64,000 nucleotides of DNA from Cylindrobasidium torrendii FP15055 ss-10 (GCA_000934385.1 KN880435.1:62001-126000); one strand, 5' to 3'; counted from the first letter of the stretch, positions 22,491 to 34,840 are shown. The notes: generated by a model not told the origin, from the letters alone. Translations and numbers: made by a program.

Positions 22491-22497
22491 TTATATA
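22491..22497 (-). promoter_or_regulatory. TATA box of the RNase T2 gene
   Basis: On the minus strand the sequence reads TATATAA, 76 bases upstream of the RNase T2 ATG, the usual spacing for a fungal TATA element. Clear TATA boxes are uncommon in this window and fit a strongly inducible secreted enzyme. Confidence 0.55.
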
Positions 22498-22873
22498 GGC
22501 CCACAGGGCAGGTAATTATTTACAGATCATGGCAGATGCTCACGCTGAAAGGGAGTGAACGCATACGGTATGGCAGCAGTCCTTCTGGCCGCGAGCGCGA
22601 CTGTCGGCAATCGTAACGGCGATAAGCTTCTGTCCACATGTGAGTTACTCGACAGGCGACAAAGGATCGTGTGGTGAGTCTATAAACAAAAGCATGTGTG
22701 TGGGGTTCTGGAAACCGGCGACAAATTTGAACGTTTTGAGATACAGGGTCCAGAGTTATGAACCTCATTGGGCAATGAACGTTCGTATGAATTAGAGTGG
22801 CACATGGCAATAAATCCTCTAACTCGTTTGGCCCACCAAGGCAGGACTTTTGAGCAAGAAAGTATACCACAGA

Positions 22874-24709
22874 CTACTGCGAAGGTGGTCCTTGTTCGTG
22901 AGGAGGAGGTGGATGTCCGCCGTTCCAATACTGCTGGTGCTGGGGCGAGTTTTGTGTATATGGCATTTGTGGTGGCGCGCCATATCCACCCATGTTCATG
23001 GCGAAGAATCGGGGATTGATGTGAGGCTGGACCATCGCCTGTTGTTGTTGTTGCTGCTGCTGCTGCTGCCGGGCAAAATTTGGGTTGAAATGATGGTTGG
23101 AGTTGAAGCCAGGATTGCCTGGGTTGAACTGGAATCCGAAAGAAAGCGGGGCACCAAACGATGGCTGAGCAGGGTTATACCGGGGTACGTCGTGGTGGGA
23201 TGCGTCTGGATATGATACAGATTGAGGATGTTGCATAGGCAATGGCGGCTGTGGCGGCGGACCCGACCGCATCCCTCCTCTCCCGGCGCCGCGTCCTCGC
23301 TGCCCACGACCTCGCCCACGAGTAGGTGGACGTTCTCGATGGATTGGTCCTGATGGGGCAGACACAGGAGACCGAGGTCTCGACGGGACTTGGGGGATGC
23401 CGTGGCCTTCGTCCAAGCCGGCACCAAAGCTGTCCGAGTACGGATCGTCGTCGTACGGGATTGGTGCTGAACGGGATGAACTGCCAGAGGGATCGTCGTA
23501 GGCACTGTTTGCGCCGAACGCGTCAGAATAGGTCCTTGCAGGAGTGCCGTGGCGCGAACTGGACGCTACAGATCCTTCTCGGTCACCGCGACGCCTGTGA
23601 AAAGAAAATTAGACAGTAAACTACCAAACGGACACCCACACTTACGCATTCTTCAATTTTCGTTTATGTTCGGCCTCCGCTTCATCGTCTGAGAATTCGA
23701 GCTCATGATCCCCAGGCTCCTCGTCGAATACATTACTGGCGTCGCTACCACGCATCGCAAGAAGTTGACTCAGAGGTACAACATGACTGCGAGTAGGAGC
23801 ATGGAACACACGTCGGCCAACGATGACCTTTTCGGTGTCGAGGGGATATTTTGAGTTGAACCTGACTTGGTAGAATGGTTGCGCTGTGGGCCCAAAAGTT
23901 TCATAAATCTGGGTTCATTGAGCGTGAGAATGACTAAACCAAAGTATACCCTTACATAGCCCAGCACTTTGAGATCATCGAATACAAGAAGAGTATCCGA
24001 GTCCAAGGCATGCTGACTGCTTTCCAATGTCGAAGTCGGTATGCCTTTTACAATGACAATGTTGCCATTCAGGATGTTTTCGACCTGGCCAACCAGTACA
24101 ACTTTCTCATCGACAAGCTCTTCGACGTTGGGAATATTGATCTCGGTGTCGAGGACCTCGTTTTGGCTAGTGTAATAGTGTTGGGTCTGCTGCCCGAGAC
24201 CGCGTTCGCCGTCTTCGTCGAGGTCATCTCCCTGGTCTTCCACATTCTGGACTGGCTTTTTGACCCATGTCGAAGAAGCGTCAGATTCGGAATCACTGTC
24301 ATCGGATTCTGGTATTATGTCCTCAGCGAGGTGTCTTATTTGTGTCAGTCAGAATATTCGAGGGGGGTGCACCAAAGACGCACGAAGTAACTGCAGACTC
24401 TGTCTTGGATTCTGCTGCACTTGCTTCAACAGATTTCTCTTCAACATTTTCGACGGCGGCTTCGTCTTCTTCCGTGGTCGGCATAAGAACATCTTCTACT
24501 TCGTCTTCACTATCCTGTTCACTGCTTGAGCTCTCAATGTCGGACTCCGGGCTGGACGTCAAGTCGACATCGTGGACGGTGGCTTTCTTCGGCGGTTCAA
24601 AGGCGATGGGTCCAAGTAAATCTTGGATGTGTTGGAGGTCTTGAGCTACAACACTAGGCGGGGCGAACGAGTTCATGGTCAGCGCACAAGACTTTTCAGT
24701 GATCGGCAT
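22874..24709 (-). CDS. NAF1: H/ACA snoRNP assembly factor NAF1
   Basis: Four exons (24709-24384, 24334-23956, 23908-23646, 23594-22874) encode 562 residues. An acidic Ser/Glu-rich N-terminal half leads to the Gar1/Naf1 domain (about residues 165-260: VDEKVVLVGQVENILNGNIV, DTLLVFDDLKVLGYIYETFG, QPFYQVRFNS). A charged linker and a C-terminal RG/Pro/Gln-rich tail (GRGRGQRGRGAGRGG, a run of ten Gln) follow. NAF1 escorts Cbf5/dyskerin onto nascent H/ACA RNAs in the nucleus and is replaced by Gar1 in mature particles. Domain order and the two intrinsically disordered flanks match the family. The first ATG is used; another in-frame Met lies 11 residues in. Confidence 0.93.
23039..23068 (-). repeat. 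Polyglutamine trinucleotide tract in NAF1
   Basis: Ten consecutive Gln codons (five CAG then four CAA and a CAG, read on the minus strand) lie in the Gln/Pro-rich C-terminal tail of NAF1. Such tracts vary in length between strains. Confidence 0.9.
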
Positions 24710-24817
24710 CTAAATTCGTGATCGTCGGGGGCTTTACACTGTAGGCCAAAAAGTTGCCAACTTCCAAGTTGCTACATAACATACAGAAACCAATACACAA
24801 GTCCAATGTACCACTCT

Positions 24818-26805
24818 TCAATCAACCAACGCCGTACGTGGATCGCGTCCATGCTTCGCACGCATATTGATAATTCCCCCTGCAACAGAGCTCATTGCAT
24901 GCCCATAGAAGTAGCCTGCCTCCGCCAAAACGATTTGCTCGACCACCGCTCGAACGTCCGTAAATAAGAGAACCCAGCCCAAGTCATCTCCGTCAAGTGT
25001 TTGCGTTCGCCGACGATCCTCGAGTGTCAAAAGGTCGGTCATGGTGACGGCGCCAGCGGCGCGAAACACGTCGAGAGTTGTGGGATCTCGCTCGTCAGTA
25101 GCTATGAAGTACTTGTCCGTTTCTTGAGGGAGATTGTACGTATGTAGCCTCTCATCTGCTTTGTATGCACCCGGGACATCGTAGGTTTTGATCCTTCGAG
25201 CGGAAAGCCTCTTGAGTGTTGCACGACCAGCCACCAAGCGGTCTTTGACACGTTGGATATGGTCAGACGCAGCAATTTCCATTGCCCAGTTATACAAAAG
25301 GACTGCAGTAAAAGTTAGCGACAGTGTTGAATACATTTTGCACACCTACAATCCCCCCGGCGAACATGAGCTCCCGTCCATAGACGTCCTTCAGTGAGAT
25401 TATACATGCGCTGGATAAGGCAGTCCGCGAGCCCATAAAGGACGTTGGTCTGTGTCATGTCGTACAACACAGTTCTGGTGTATTCGTCAAGCGCCTCTCG
25501 AGTTGTAAATCGTAATGATCCCTACATGGGGTTTTAGTAGATGTCATATCGTAGACGTCCCATGCATACAGGTTTCTTTCCGAGATGAACCTCGCCTTCC
25601 AGGTGGACAACCGTCTGATTCCAAGATACAAACTCATTCTTCAGCCCACGTAGCTTCAGAATCGGAGCCGCCTGCCGCATAGGTAAGACAACAGCTTTGT
25701 TGAGCTCCATTCCGTTGCTACGAAGCGTATGTTGGAATCTGGAGAATCATCGCGCAGATAGAAAGACATACACGCCTGCATATGTCCAAAGGACCGCCCA
25801 ACCATTCTGGTCAAGGGCTTCTTCAATTCCTGCATCACTCCACAAACCAGTGACCGATTGGGCCTCCATCCAAGTGAGGTAGGCACGGTCATCAGGGAGA
25901 GCAGCGGTTAGTGCGTCGGCCAATGCCTTGTCCTGTGGTGGGACTCTTGCTTTTTGAAGGAGCGCAGGCGGGACGTAGTCCACGCGAACGACGTGCTTTG
26001 GCTCGTACTCGACATGCTGGATCTTCCGGAGCGACGGATACTGGTTTGTGAATACGTGCGGTTGTGTGTGGTACGCGTCAAGTGACCAGCGGCCATCCAA
26101 CGCTTCAGTAGAGCCATTTAGGCCATGTAATCGTAGATAGTCAACGGCGGTAATAACATGGTGCTTTTGTCTGATGTGTGTGATGTTGAGCATGAGATCA
26201 ATTGGGATTTGCCATGCCATTTGATCTGCGAGAGGGAGCGCGCGCCATTCAGTAGAATGAAGGACATCGTTTTTGTTCACCATCGGTGCATGGGTCGCAC
26301 AGACGTCGCTTGGAAGGACTTCATGTCAGATGAAGCATCGAGTACTGAGATAATGCCTTACACAGAATGTTCACAATGGCGGGCATAGACAAATGAAGGT
26401 AGGACAAGCGTACGGTTAAGCAGCTTTGCTTCCAGAAGCCCGGATTCGATGATGTATCGCATCTGAAGGGGTCAGTGCTCGGCGTGTGCAGGACCGATAG
26501 TAGCGACGTACATTGTTCCAACCAAGTCCGAGACTCCAATCCCTGGAGAGGAACCCCTTTGTAGAAGATACTAATGCCTGGATCTCATCTACCTCCAATG
26601 GTCGATCTATGCTTTTCACAGCGACGGTTGTCAATGGCTGTCTCTGTGCTGGGATTGCACCCCATATTGACGATGCAATCCTACTTGTATGCACATCGAA
26701 ACCCCACCACAAAGATGAAGCAGAGATGCATGCCAGCACAACCAGCGCGTAAAGCCCAAGTCTGTTTCTTGTGGTTGCAAGTCTTCGCTGTTCGTGGATG
26801 GTCAT
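24818..26805 (-). CDS. Type II membrane fucosyltransferase-like protein
   Basis: Six exons (26805-26512, 26462-26362, 26308-25772, 25738-25570, 25521-25350, 25302-24818) join in frame to 585 residues. A short cytosolic tail with basic residues is followed by one membrane anchor near residues 18-36 (GLYALVVLACISASSLWWGF), then a lumenal domain. Conserved parts include the first block MRYIIESGLLEAKLLNRTLV, PSFVYARHCE, the Arg motif GAHVRRGDF (HxRxGD, as in O-fucosyltransferase-fold enzymes) and the late DERDPTTLDVFRAAGAV and YGHAMSSVAGGI. I recognise the layout as a family widespread in Agaricomycetes and place it by the HxRxGD motif near protein O-fucosyltransferases. Donor and acceptor are unknown. 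It shares a 366-base divergent promoter region with the DNA ligase. Confidence 0.82.
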
Positions 26806-27120
26806 GGGCGCGGGGACAAAGCCCAGAAAACGGAGCACACAATGGCTTGCTGATTTTGGCGAGGAACGTCCGAGCCATCAATGCCAAGTGCCTATCCTTT
26901 CTCCGGCGGGAGATTTCGCAAACGACTCGTGTGAAGGATGCTGGTGAATATTGCGGTCATTATGATTTTCAATCGCGTCTGGTGGTGGTGACAGTGAGAG
27001 TGACAAGGATCTGGCAGGCGGCCGATCGCGTCCGTCGGCGCTGGTCTTCGGTGCCGCCCATTACCATAATAAGCAATGCCGCCCTGATGCGCCTGACTCG
27101 AAGCAGCGCGCGCCGTTGGA

Positions 27121-27127
27121 TATAAAT
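27121..27127 (+). promoter_or_regulatory. TATA-like element of the DNA ligase gene
   Basis: TATAAAT lies 51 bases before the ligase ATG at 27172, inside the 366-base gap shared with the divergent fucosyltransferase-like gene. The position fits a core promoter; the close spacing would leave a very short leader. Confidence 0.45.
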
Positions 27128-27171
27128 GCACGTGCTCCAATACAGCCATCTCTCTCTTGACTACCTCAATC

Positions 27172-29644
27172 ATGCCGACCGACGAGCTCGCGGAAATCGA
27201 TGGCCTGAAGCCTAATATTGTGCTCAAAGACGGCGAAGAGAAGGAGGTCAAGAGCAAGTCAAGGTGAATGGCATCCTCGAGTCTCGACGCGTCAATTGGT
27301 TTCTAACTGTGGATGGTAGCTCGTCCGTTTACAAGGTGAAGCGGACGTTTGACCACTACTACTGGTGTGTTTTGTCTGCCCATTGTATGTGCACTTTGAC
27401 TCATTGCCTGTCACTAGCTCTTGTCCGGTGAGTAGTTGCTTGTACAGCACCATGGGCATCACTCTGACATGTCTCTATGCTAGGCCTGGCGCAACCAGAG
27501 TGGTGCTCCCGTCAACGCCAGGGCTTGCAAGCACACGAAAGAGTTGCTTGGCGAGAAATATGAACTAGCGCGTGTCAAAATGAAGAATCCTGACGGTGTA
27601 AAGGCGGCTCCCACCAAAGCAAAGGCTGCGCCCAAGTCCAAGTCCAAGCGCAAGGCCGTTGACGAAGACGAAGAGGACGTCAAACCCACTCGACGGGCAC
27701 CGACTCGCAAGCGAAAGGCTGACGACGATGAAGAGGAAGAAGAGAAACCTCAGCCCAAGAAGACTCGTACGGTCCCGACACGCCGGGCAAAGGCGTCGAA
27801 AGAGGAAGAAGAGGACGAGGAGGAAGAAATGCCCGTCAGAGCGACCCGCAAACCTCCTTCGCGCAAGCCACCGTCCAGGGCTACAAAACCACCATCCAAG
27901 GTTGCAAAGCCTGCGTCAAAAGTTGCGAAGCCCGCGTCGAATTCGAAGGTTACAAAGCCTGCATCCAAGCTGGTGAAACCAGAGCCACCTGTTGACGAAG
28001 ACGTCGAAATGGGCGAGGACGACGCAACGCCTGCTCCAGATGGCTATGATCTCGCTGAAATCGGTGGCCTGAAGCCCAAGGTGTACATGAAAGATGGTGA
28101 CGAACGCGAAGTGCAGTCTCAATCGAGGTCCGTTTCCATATCGGGTCGTTCCCATTATGCTTACGTCCTCTTCAGCTCCTCTACATACAAAGTCAAACGG
28201 ACTTGGGACCATTACTATTGGTAAGCCCTCTTCCTAGCTGCTTCTGCGTTTTGCTTAAATGATGTCTCTAGCACCTGCCCAGTGTGTTGATTTTGCTTGG
28301 CCACCCATACACCCGTTTAACCAATTTAGGCCTGGCGCAATCAAGGCGGTGCGCCTGTGAATGCGCGTACGTGCAAACACCTCAAGGAGCTGCTTGGCGA
28401 CCAATACGAGCTGGCGCGAATTAAACTCAAGAACCCTCATGGACCTGTTCCGGTTAGCAAAAGCAAACCACAACCAAGGAAGAAGGGCAAGGCTGGCGAC
28501 GACGACGACGACGACACCGCCGTCCCATCATCAAAGAAGGCACCTGAGCTTCTGCTTGCAAATAAATGGGACATTGACAAAGGGCCGGATCCCACGGGCT
28601 GGAAGATGTCCGAAAAGTTGGATGGAGTACGGTATGTGCGATTTCTCTACTTGCGCCCAACGACTCGCTAAGTGTCGCATGTAGGACGTACTATGATGGC
28701 AAAGCTATGTACAGCCGTCTTGGTAATCCTTTCACGCCTCCACAGTGGTTCCTTGATAGTAAGGCATCTTCAGATCCTACCAGTGGATCGGTTTTGTTAA
28801 CCACCTTCGTAGAGCTTCCCAAGGACGTGACTCTTGACGGCGAGCTCTTTGGCGGACGCGGGAAGTTCCAGGACACGGTCTCTATTGTCAAGACCGTCAA
28901 CTCTCCCCATTGGAAGAACATCACTTTCCAGTTGTTCGACATTCCGTCGAAAGGTGATGATCCTTTCGAGGAGCGTATTGCCCATCTTGAAAAGGTGTTT
29001 GGTCCCGGAGGCGAGTGGCACAGTGACAAGGTTCACGTCCTTGAGCACGTCGCTGTCCGCGATAGAAAACATGTGCTAGACGAACTCAAGCGGGTGGAGG
29101 GCCTAGGTGGCGAGGGCCTCATGTTGCGCAAGCCAGGCTCGAAATATGAAGGCCATCGTTCGGCCAGTCTTCTCAAAATCAAGACGTTCTACGATGCGGA
29201 AGCCGTTGTGACTGGCCACACCCCTGGCAAAGGCAAGCACGCGGGCGTTGTTGGTGCACTATCTTGCGCGATGGAAAGTGGAAAGGTAATTCTTTACTGA
29301 GTATGGCCAAAAGCGATGCTTACTAGATTTCTAGACTTTCGCAGTGGGCTCCGGGCTGAGTGATGCGCTTAGAAGGAAGCCTCCCAAAGTAAGCTAGCTG
29401 AGATGTGTGTCTTTTGGCCTGTCTGACGTCGTACTCTCAGGTGGGAGCTATTATAACATACCGCTTTCAGGAATTGACGCGGGATGGGGTCCCGAGGTAA
29501 GTGTTCTCTGCGTTCAGCAAACACAATTAACATTTCACAAGGTTCCCAACATACATCGGAGAGGCAATCGATAAAGATAGTCCTAAAGATGCAGAAATCC
29601 CAGAACACAGGAAAGCAGGCGCTGCCGGTGCTGAGGACGATTAG
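27172..29644 (+). CDS. ATP-dependent DNA ligase with two tandem SWIM zinc fingers
   Basis: Twelve exons (27172-27263, 27320-27364, 27418-27427, 27484-28127, 28176-28220, 28272-28281, 28330-28631, 28685-28758, 28813-29285, 29335-29388, 29441-29496, 29542-29644) encode 635 residues. Two nearly identical ~85-residue units each carry a SWIM finger (YYCSCPAWRNQ...ACKH at ~46-65; YYCTCPAWRNQ...TCKH at ~279-298), separated by a K/E/P-rich linker. The ligase core has motif I EKLDGVR (lysine ~378, the adenylation site), motif III TLDGELFGGRGKF, motif IV EGLMLR and motif V SLLKIK, then an OB domain (VGAIITYRFQELTRDGVPRF). It resembles small bacterial/viral-type ligases rather than LIG1 or LIG4. It presumably seals nicks, with SWIM fingers binding DNA; pathway unknown. 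Confidence 0.92.
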
Positions 29645-29906
29645 CAAGGGTTCCGATGTAGAGCCATCTTTGTGCGTTATTTGACGGTGGACACGAATAT
29701 TTATCGTCTCAATATTTTATTGACTTGTATATCGGCGCCTGTTTCTTGACGTTGCTAGTGGTACGTATTACTACCACTTACAATCTAGCTTGGGTTCTTA
29801 TACTTTACATGGGTTATCACATCACACTGAGTTACTCTGCTTCCCTTCACATCATGTAAGGAGCGCGCGTGGAAATGCGTCTGCATCGAACTTGACGGGT
29901 ACCATC

Positions 29907-32900
29907 ATGGAGATCGCGATCTCCAACATCCCTTCAGAATCGTCGTTTTCGCAGATCCATCGCGCCCTTTGCACAGAGCTTCACGGCCGGACAGATTATA
30001 CAGAAAAAGAGAGGATCAACTTTCATCTGCAGCTCTACACCGCACACGGTGCTTACACAGGCAAAGGATGCCTTACCTTGCCGACGATGTCCACTGGAGA
30101 CCGGTTCCTTCAAGAATATGGTGCTGACGGCCGTTCTCATGTTTATGTCGCTGGTAGCTGTCTCAAGTTTGCAAGGTCTACTCGGAGACCAGACGTTACA
30201 GTGTGCCAGCGAGTGTCAACAGAGCCTTACCGCGACACCACGGAGTTCGAAGATAGCGAGCTGTCTGATGCATTACTTGCTCAGTCGGAATTCGAACTGA
30301 ACAAGCTACAGTTCGGATGGATCGGCTTTGATGACAAGTTCTCTCTCGAATGGGAGTACTCTTGCACGCCGTCGGTCCTCACGTTCTGCCCGGATCCAAG
30401 GGCACTCGAAATCAATATCGAAGCGTCAGAATGCTTTCCAAAGGATAGTCCTGACTTTGAGCCTACTCCTTACTGCTGCATTATCATCCCATATAGTCAC
30501 ATCAATTCTTTGACTAGCGGCGTCATCAAAGCTGGACCCAGTGAGCATATCATAATCTCATCGTCCACGTCTTGATATTTTGGTAGTACAGGACCCTGTG
30601 ATATTGATCAATTGCCAAACTCCTCCATCGTTCTTCCATGGAGGAATCCCCCGGGCCAAACTGCCGGAACAAGAAGAACAAGTAGTCCGACTCCGCCGAG
30701 CTGCACTTGGACTACGCGACTCTAGGACGCAACGCCCGCACGCAGAAGTAGCACCGTTTTGCTCGTGCGCTATTCGCCTGGTATGCTCCACAATCTCTGG
30801 CCCGCAAAAGTTTCGCTCGGCTCTCATGAACGGTGGGGTCAACCTTCAAATGAATCCTAGCCCATGGCCGCTTGCTTCGATTGCCTTACGGGATCGATGG
30901 TCAAGGAATCGCGTTGACGATGCTTTCAGCTTCTGTCACCAGTTCCCGTTCCATTCCGCCTTCCTCTTCCAGAGTCTACTCATGAACTCAGTTGTGAGCC
31001 CTTCGGAGATGCTCCAGCTACGCGGCAAGTTGACTGCACTGGTCAACGAATCCACAATGGCCGGCGTGCGTACGCGCCGCGAGGAGTACATGACGATAGT
31101 CATACGGGACTTTGAAAATGCCACACGGATCAGAATGGGGAGCGTCTCCGCTACGACGCGCTTTGACGAGTCGCGCAGCCGTTGCTTGAAGTTCCTTGTC
31201 TCCCCTTCAAGTTCGCCCCGTCTGTCTCGAGAAGGGGCCTTTATGTGTCTCCATGTCACAGTTACCCCCACGAAAATTCGATATGACGGACCGTACCCAG
31301 AGCGTTCCAACAGGGTCATCCGTTCGTTCCCCTTCGAGCAGTACGCCAACTTTATACGCGTGACCTTTACCGACGAAGGCGGCAGCCATCTCGGCTTTAG
31401 TCACTTCTACGACTTCCCGGAATGGGTTTATCACCGGTTCGGCCCTTTTTTGTTCAGGAACCTGCGCGTCGCCAACTCTCTCACGCACTATCTTGCATAC
31501 ACGCAATCGTCTCTAAGAAACCATTCGCTTTGGTTTCTCAGGGACTTCGACGTGCGGCAACCTGGTAAAGACAGACGTATCGAACCTAGCACCTTGAAGG
31601 TCGACGTGCCTTCTATTATCAGTGGCTTGGGTCAGTTTGACGCTGAGCTCAAGCGTTGCCCAGCACGGTATGCAGCTCGTATTAGCATGGCATTCACCAT
31701 CACGGACCCCACGGCCACGAAGGTGGAAACGCTTATTTCGATCCCAGATGTTGAGCGCGTCAACATGGGTCGCCGCTGGAACTTCACAGATGGCGTTGGC
31801 ACGATGTCTGCCGAGTTCGCGAAGAGCATTTATGAAACGCGCATCGCAGAGAGCAGCTCTCGGTACCTTCGTCTTGAAGAGTATCCTCGAGCGGTCCAAA
31901 TACGTTTCCTAGGTTCCAAGGGTGTTCTCAGTGTCGACCACACGTTGAAGGGAAAGACCGTTTGTTTGCGACCATCTATGATCAAGTTTAAGGGAGTAGA
32001 TTCGGACACTGTCGAGATTGCTCAAGTTTTTGACCGACCACGGAGGTAAAGACTTCCACTGGAAGAGGGTGAACAAGAATCTAAAGCTGGCATAGATTCT
32101 GTTTAAATCGGCCTCTTGTCATGGTCCTTGAACAACTTCATGTAACCTACGAAACTTTCAAAGAGTACCAGGACGCTGCCATCGAACAGGTTCGAACTTC
32201 AACACAGTCCATTGCAGAGACCATGAGCTTCCTCGAGTCACACGGCCTTGGGAGTACATTTCACGTTGCTAGCATTATAGGCTTTCTGGCAAGACATTCA
32301 AACGAGCTGAGCATCATCGAAGATTCTTTCTTCCAACGGGCTATGGACTTTGCGCGTCATGATGCGCTGAGAACCATCAAACACCGAGGTGAACGCTTTG
32401 CAGTTTGACTTGAGACAGAGCTAATAGCTTCTCAGCACGTATACCAATCCCGGGAGCGTACCAGCTTCCAGGCGTGGCTGATGTGCATGGGTGGCTTAAG
32501 GAGGGTCAACTCTTTATATGTGTACGAGAGAGTTCTGGCGAATTACTTTTCCTGGAGGGGGATATTCTCATCACAAAGTCGCCTTGTGGTCACCCTGGGG
32601 ACGTCCAGATAGCGCGCGCAATAGGGAGACCACCGAAAGCGTCGCCCTTCGCCAAAGAGCCGTTGGCAAACACCGTGGTGTTCTCCATCAATGGTAGCTA
32701 GCGATAGGTCTGATTTTTGAAGTGAGCATTGATCATTCCGCAGGTATACGCCCCTTGGCATCGTGTCTGGCTGGTGGTGATTTGGATGGCGATGAGTATA
32801 CGGTCATTCCTTTGAACACGAATCCCAAGCTGCGCGTCAAGCCATATCGCCCAAGCGCCTATCCGGCTGCTGCACTGAACAAGCTCGAACAACCATGTAC

Positions 32901-33771
32901 ACAGAACGATATAGGCAAATTCGTCCTGGACTACATCATCAGCGACAACATCTCGCAGATCGCCACCACTTGGCTTATTCTAGCAGACAGCGACGGCATC
33001 TTCGGACCAGTCTGCCTCAAGCTATCGGACCTCCAAAGCAAAGCCGTCGATTTTCCTAAGTCTGGGACGCCTGTTCCAGTCAAGGATATCCCACGCAAAC
33101 ATCATCTCAAACCGGACTGGAGCGCCCCTGAGACGATGGTTAAGCTGGACCACCGTCGATACTATACCAGCCAGCGCGCTATTGGGAGGCTGGCCAGGGA
33201 GATCGAGTTGCCGGCGACAGACGATGTGGTGACCGTGATGCGCGAACAGCTGAAGAATTTGCTGTCAGAGCGGAGTGGCGCGACGCCTCTCGAGAGGAAC
33301 GGTTCACACGATATTCCCAGGCTCACCGTGATTGAAAAACAGTTGGGGGGAATACCTCCCCAGCTTAACCTCGAAGAGCTCGTGCCTACGTTTTTGTTCT
33401 ATCGAACCCGCCTGCATACCATTTGTCGTCTCTACTCCATCAGTGCAGGCAGGGAATCGATGCTCACGGAAGAGGAAATCTTCATTGGCACAATCGTTGC
33501 GAACACGCCGCAGCCAGGAAAGCGGAAGGCCAACATTTCGAGGATGAGGGAGGCATGCACATTCCTTGCAAACCATGTTCGAGAGGCGTTGCATGGGCAG
33601 GATTTAGCGAAGTGTTTGAGTAGGGCCTACGCCGTTTGGCAGAGGTGTACCCAGTCGTTCTTGTTCGGGGCAAGGACCTTTGCTTGGATTGCGCTGGGAG
33701 TTTGTGTGGACACCATGACGGCCATGGAAGAAGAAAAACAGCAAGGTGTATCGATTATAGCGAAGGAATAA
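29907..33771 (+). CDS. RNA-dependent RNA polymerase (RNA silencing)
   Basis: Five exons (29907-30540, 30587-32045, 32096-32388, 32436-32693, 32744-33771) encode 1223 residues, the usual size for cellular RdRPs. The catalytic loop is CLAGGDLDGDEY at residues ~889-900, with the three aspartates of DxDGD that hold the metals. Upstream blocks (RRWNFTDGVGTMS, LRPSMIKF, QVFDRPRR and GDVQIARAIG-type) match the conserved cellular RdRP core. The enzyme copies aberrant single-stranded RNA into dsRNA for Dicer, silencing transposons and repeats (quelling-type pathways). This is an endogenous eukaryotic RdRP, not a viral gene. The start is the first ATG of the frame that keeps MEIAISNIPSESS; the gap to the ligase stop is 262 bases. 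Confidence 0.95.
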
Positions 33772-33850
33772 ATCATTATAGGATGTACTTTTCTGCGGCA
33801 TAGTAACTGCTTAGTGTCAATAGGGTGTATGTGAATTCCAGAGAATATAC

Positions 33851-34840
33851 CTATTGAGCCTCGTTGAGTTGCCAGCGAAGGAACGCGTCCACATTGAAGT
33901 TTTCCAGGCTCCATTTTTTCCTCCACTTGTCGAGCACCTCGTGAACCGGAAGAGACGCGTCCTCGCCGCCATACATCATGAACTGGCCCGCGTAGAGGTG
34001 GGCTTCGTCCGTCGAAGTGGAAGTCCCAACGGCAGTGGGACTGAAGCCAACGATTTGCTTGGCCAGTGCCGAGTTGATATGGTTGAATTCCTCCACGAAT
34101 TTGGGGTCTTCTAATTGCTTGGAGAGCTCGGACATGCGAATGGATGCGAGGGAAAGTGCGCCCATTTTTCCCTGCATTGGGAATGCCTTGATTGGTGGAC
34201 CGTGTGCGTAGGCGCCGACGCGCGCTGCGACTTTGTCTTCCGGCGTGTAAAATAGGTTTGCCGCGCGTCGCAAGGTGATATTCTCGCCAAGCATGGCAAT
34301 AGTGTCGGTGATGGAGGCCTCGACGGATTTGGAAGACTCGAATAACGGAAGTTGGAGGAGCTCCTCGGCTGAGAGGGACTGGAAAGTAGGCGTCGACGTT
34401 TCTGTGCCATGCTCCGAGACGGTGCGCGCAATGCTTTGTGCAAGTCGTCCGAATTGCTCCGTCCGTGCTACGAAGTCCGACTCGCAATTGAGCTCGACAA
34501 TGGCCGCCTTGACGGTCCCGAAGCCATTGGAGGGCACAGAGAGTGCAACAAGTCCCTCTTTTGCTTCGCGACCTTTCACCTTCTCCGCCTTGGCCGCCCC
34601 GGATGCAACCATGTCCTGCTCGACCCACTTGAGTGCAGCCTGGAAGTCGCCATTACATTCTGCAACAGCTTGGCGTGCTTTTGAGATGGGCGCATTGGTC
34701 AACTTGCGAATCTCAGCGACGAGCTTGATGTTGCTACTGCCAGCGGGCGGCGTAGAGTACGACCGGAATGCGGCATAGCTTATTGGGCGCGCGCGTGGTG
34801 ACCGCAGAGAGGCAAGCATGGCTACAGTTCGATCATACAT
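33851..34840 (-). CDS. TSF1: Mitochondrial elongation factor Ts
   Basis: This single-exon gene has 329 residues. A basic presequence (MLASLRSPRARPISYAAFRS, from the second Met) leads to the EF-Ts UBA-like domain (VAEIRKLTNAPISKARQAVA) and two core subdomains (GLVALSVPSNGFGTVKAAIV, NCESDFVARTEQF). EF-Ts exchanges GDP for GTP on mitochondrial EF-Tu during translation in the matrix. The NCESDFVAR block, which contacts EF-Tu, is intact. The first ATG (34840) adds eight residues before the better presequence start at 34816. It is one of the few intronless genes here and is convergent with the RdRP, with only 79 bases between their stops. Confidence 0.96.
   Translation of the reverse strand: MYDRTVAMLASLRSPRARPISYAAFRSYSTPPAGSSNIKLVAEIRKLTNAPISKARQAVAECNGDFQAALKWVEQDMVASGAAKAEKVKGREAKEGLVALSVPSNGFGTVKAAIVELNCESDFVARTEQFGRLAQSIARTVSEHGTETSTPTFQSLSAEELLQLPLFESSKSVEASITDTIAMLGENITLRRAANLFYTPEDKVAARVGAYAHGPPIKAFPMQGKMGALSLASIRMSELSKQLEDPKFVEEFNHINSALAKQIVGFSPTAVGTSTSTDEAHLYAGQFMMYGGEDASLPVHEVLDKWRKKWSLENFNVDAFLRWQLNEAQ

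Noticed and set aside
29907..33771. Viral origin of the RNA-dependent RNA polymerase
   Set aside because: The DxDGD motif and ~1200-residue length are those of cellular silencing RdRPs, and the gene has four ordinary introns.
22874..34840. Biosynthetic or defence gene cluster
   Set aside because: Neighbouring genes belong to unrelated housekeeping pathways on both strands, with no backbone synthase, transporter or cluster regulator.
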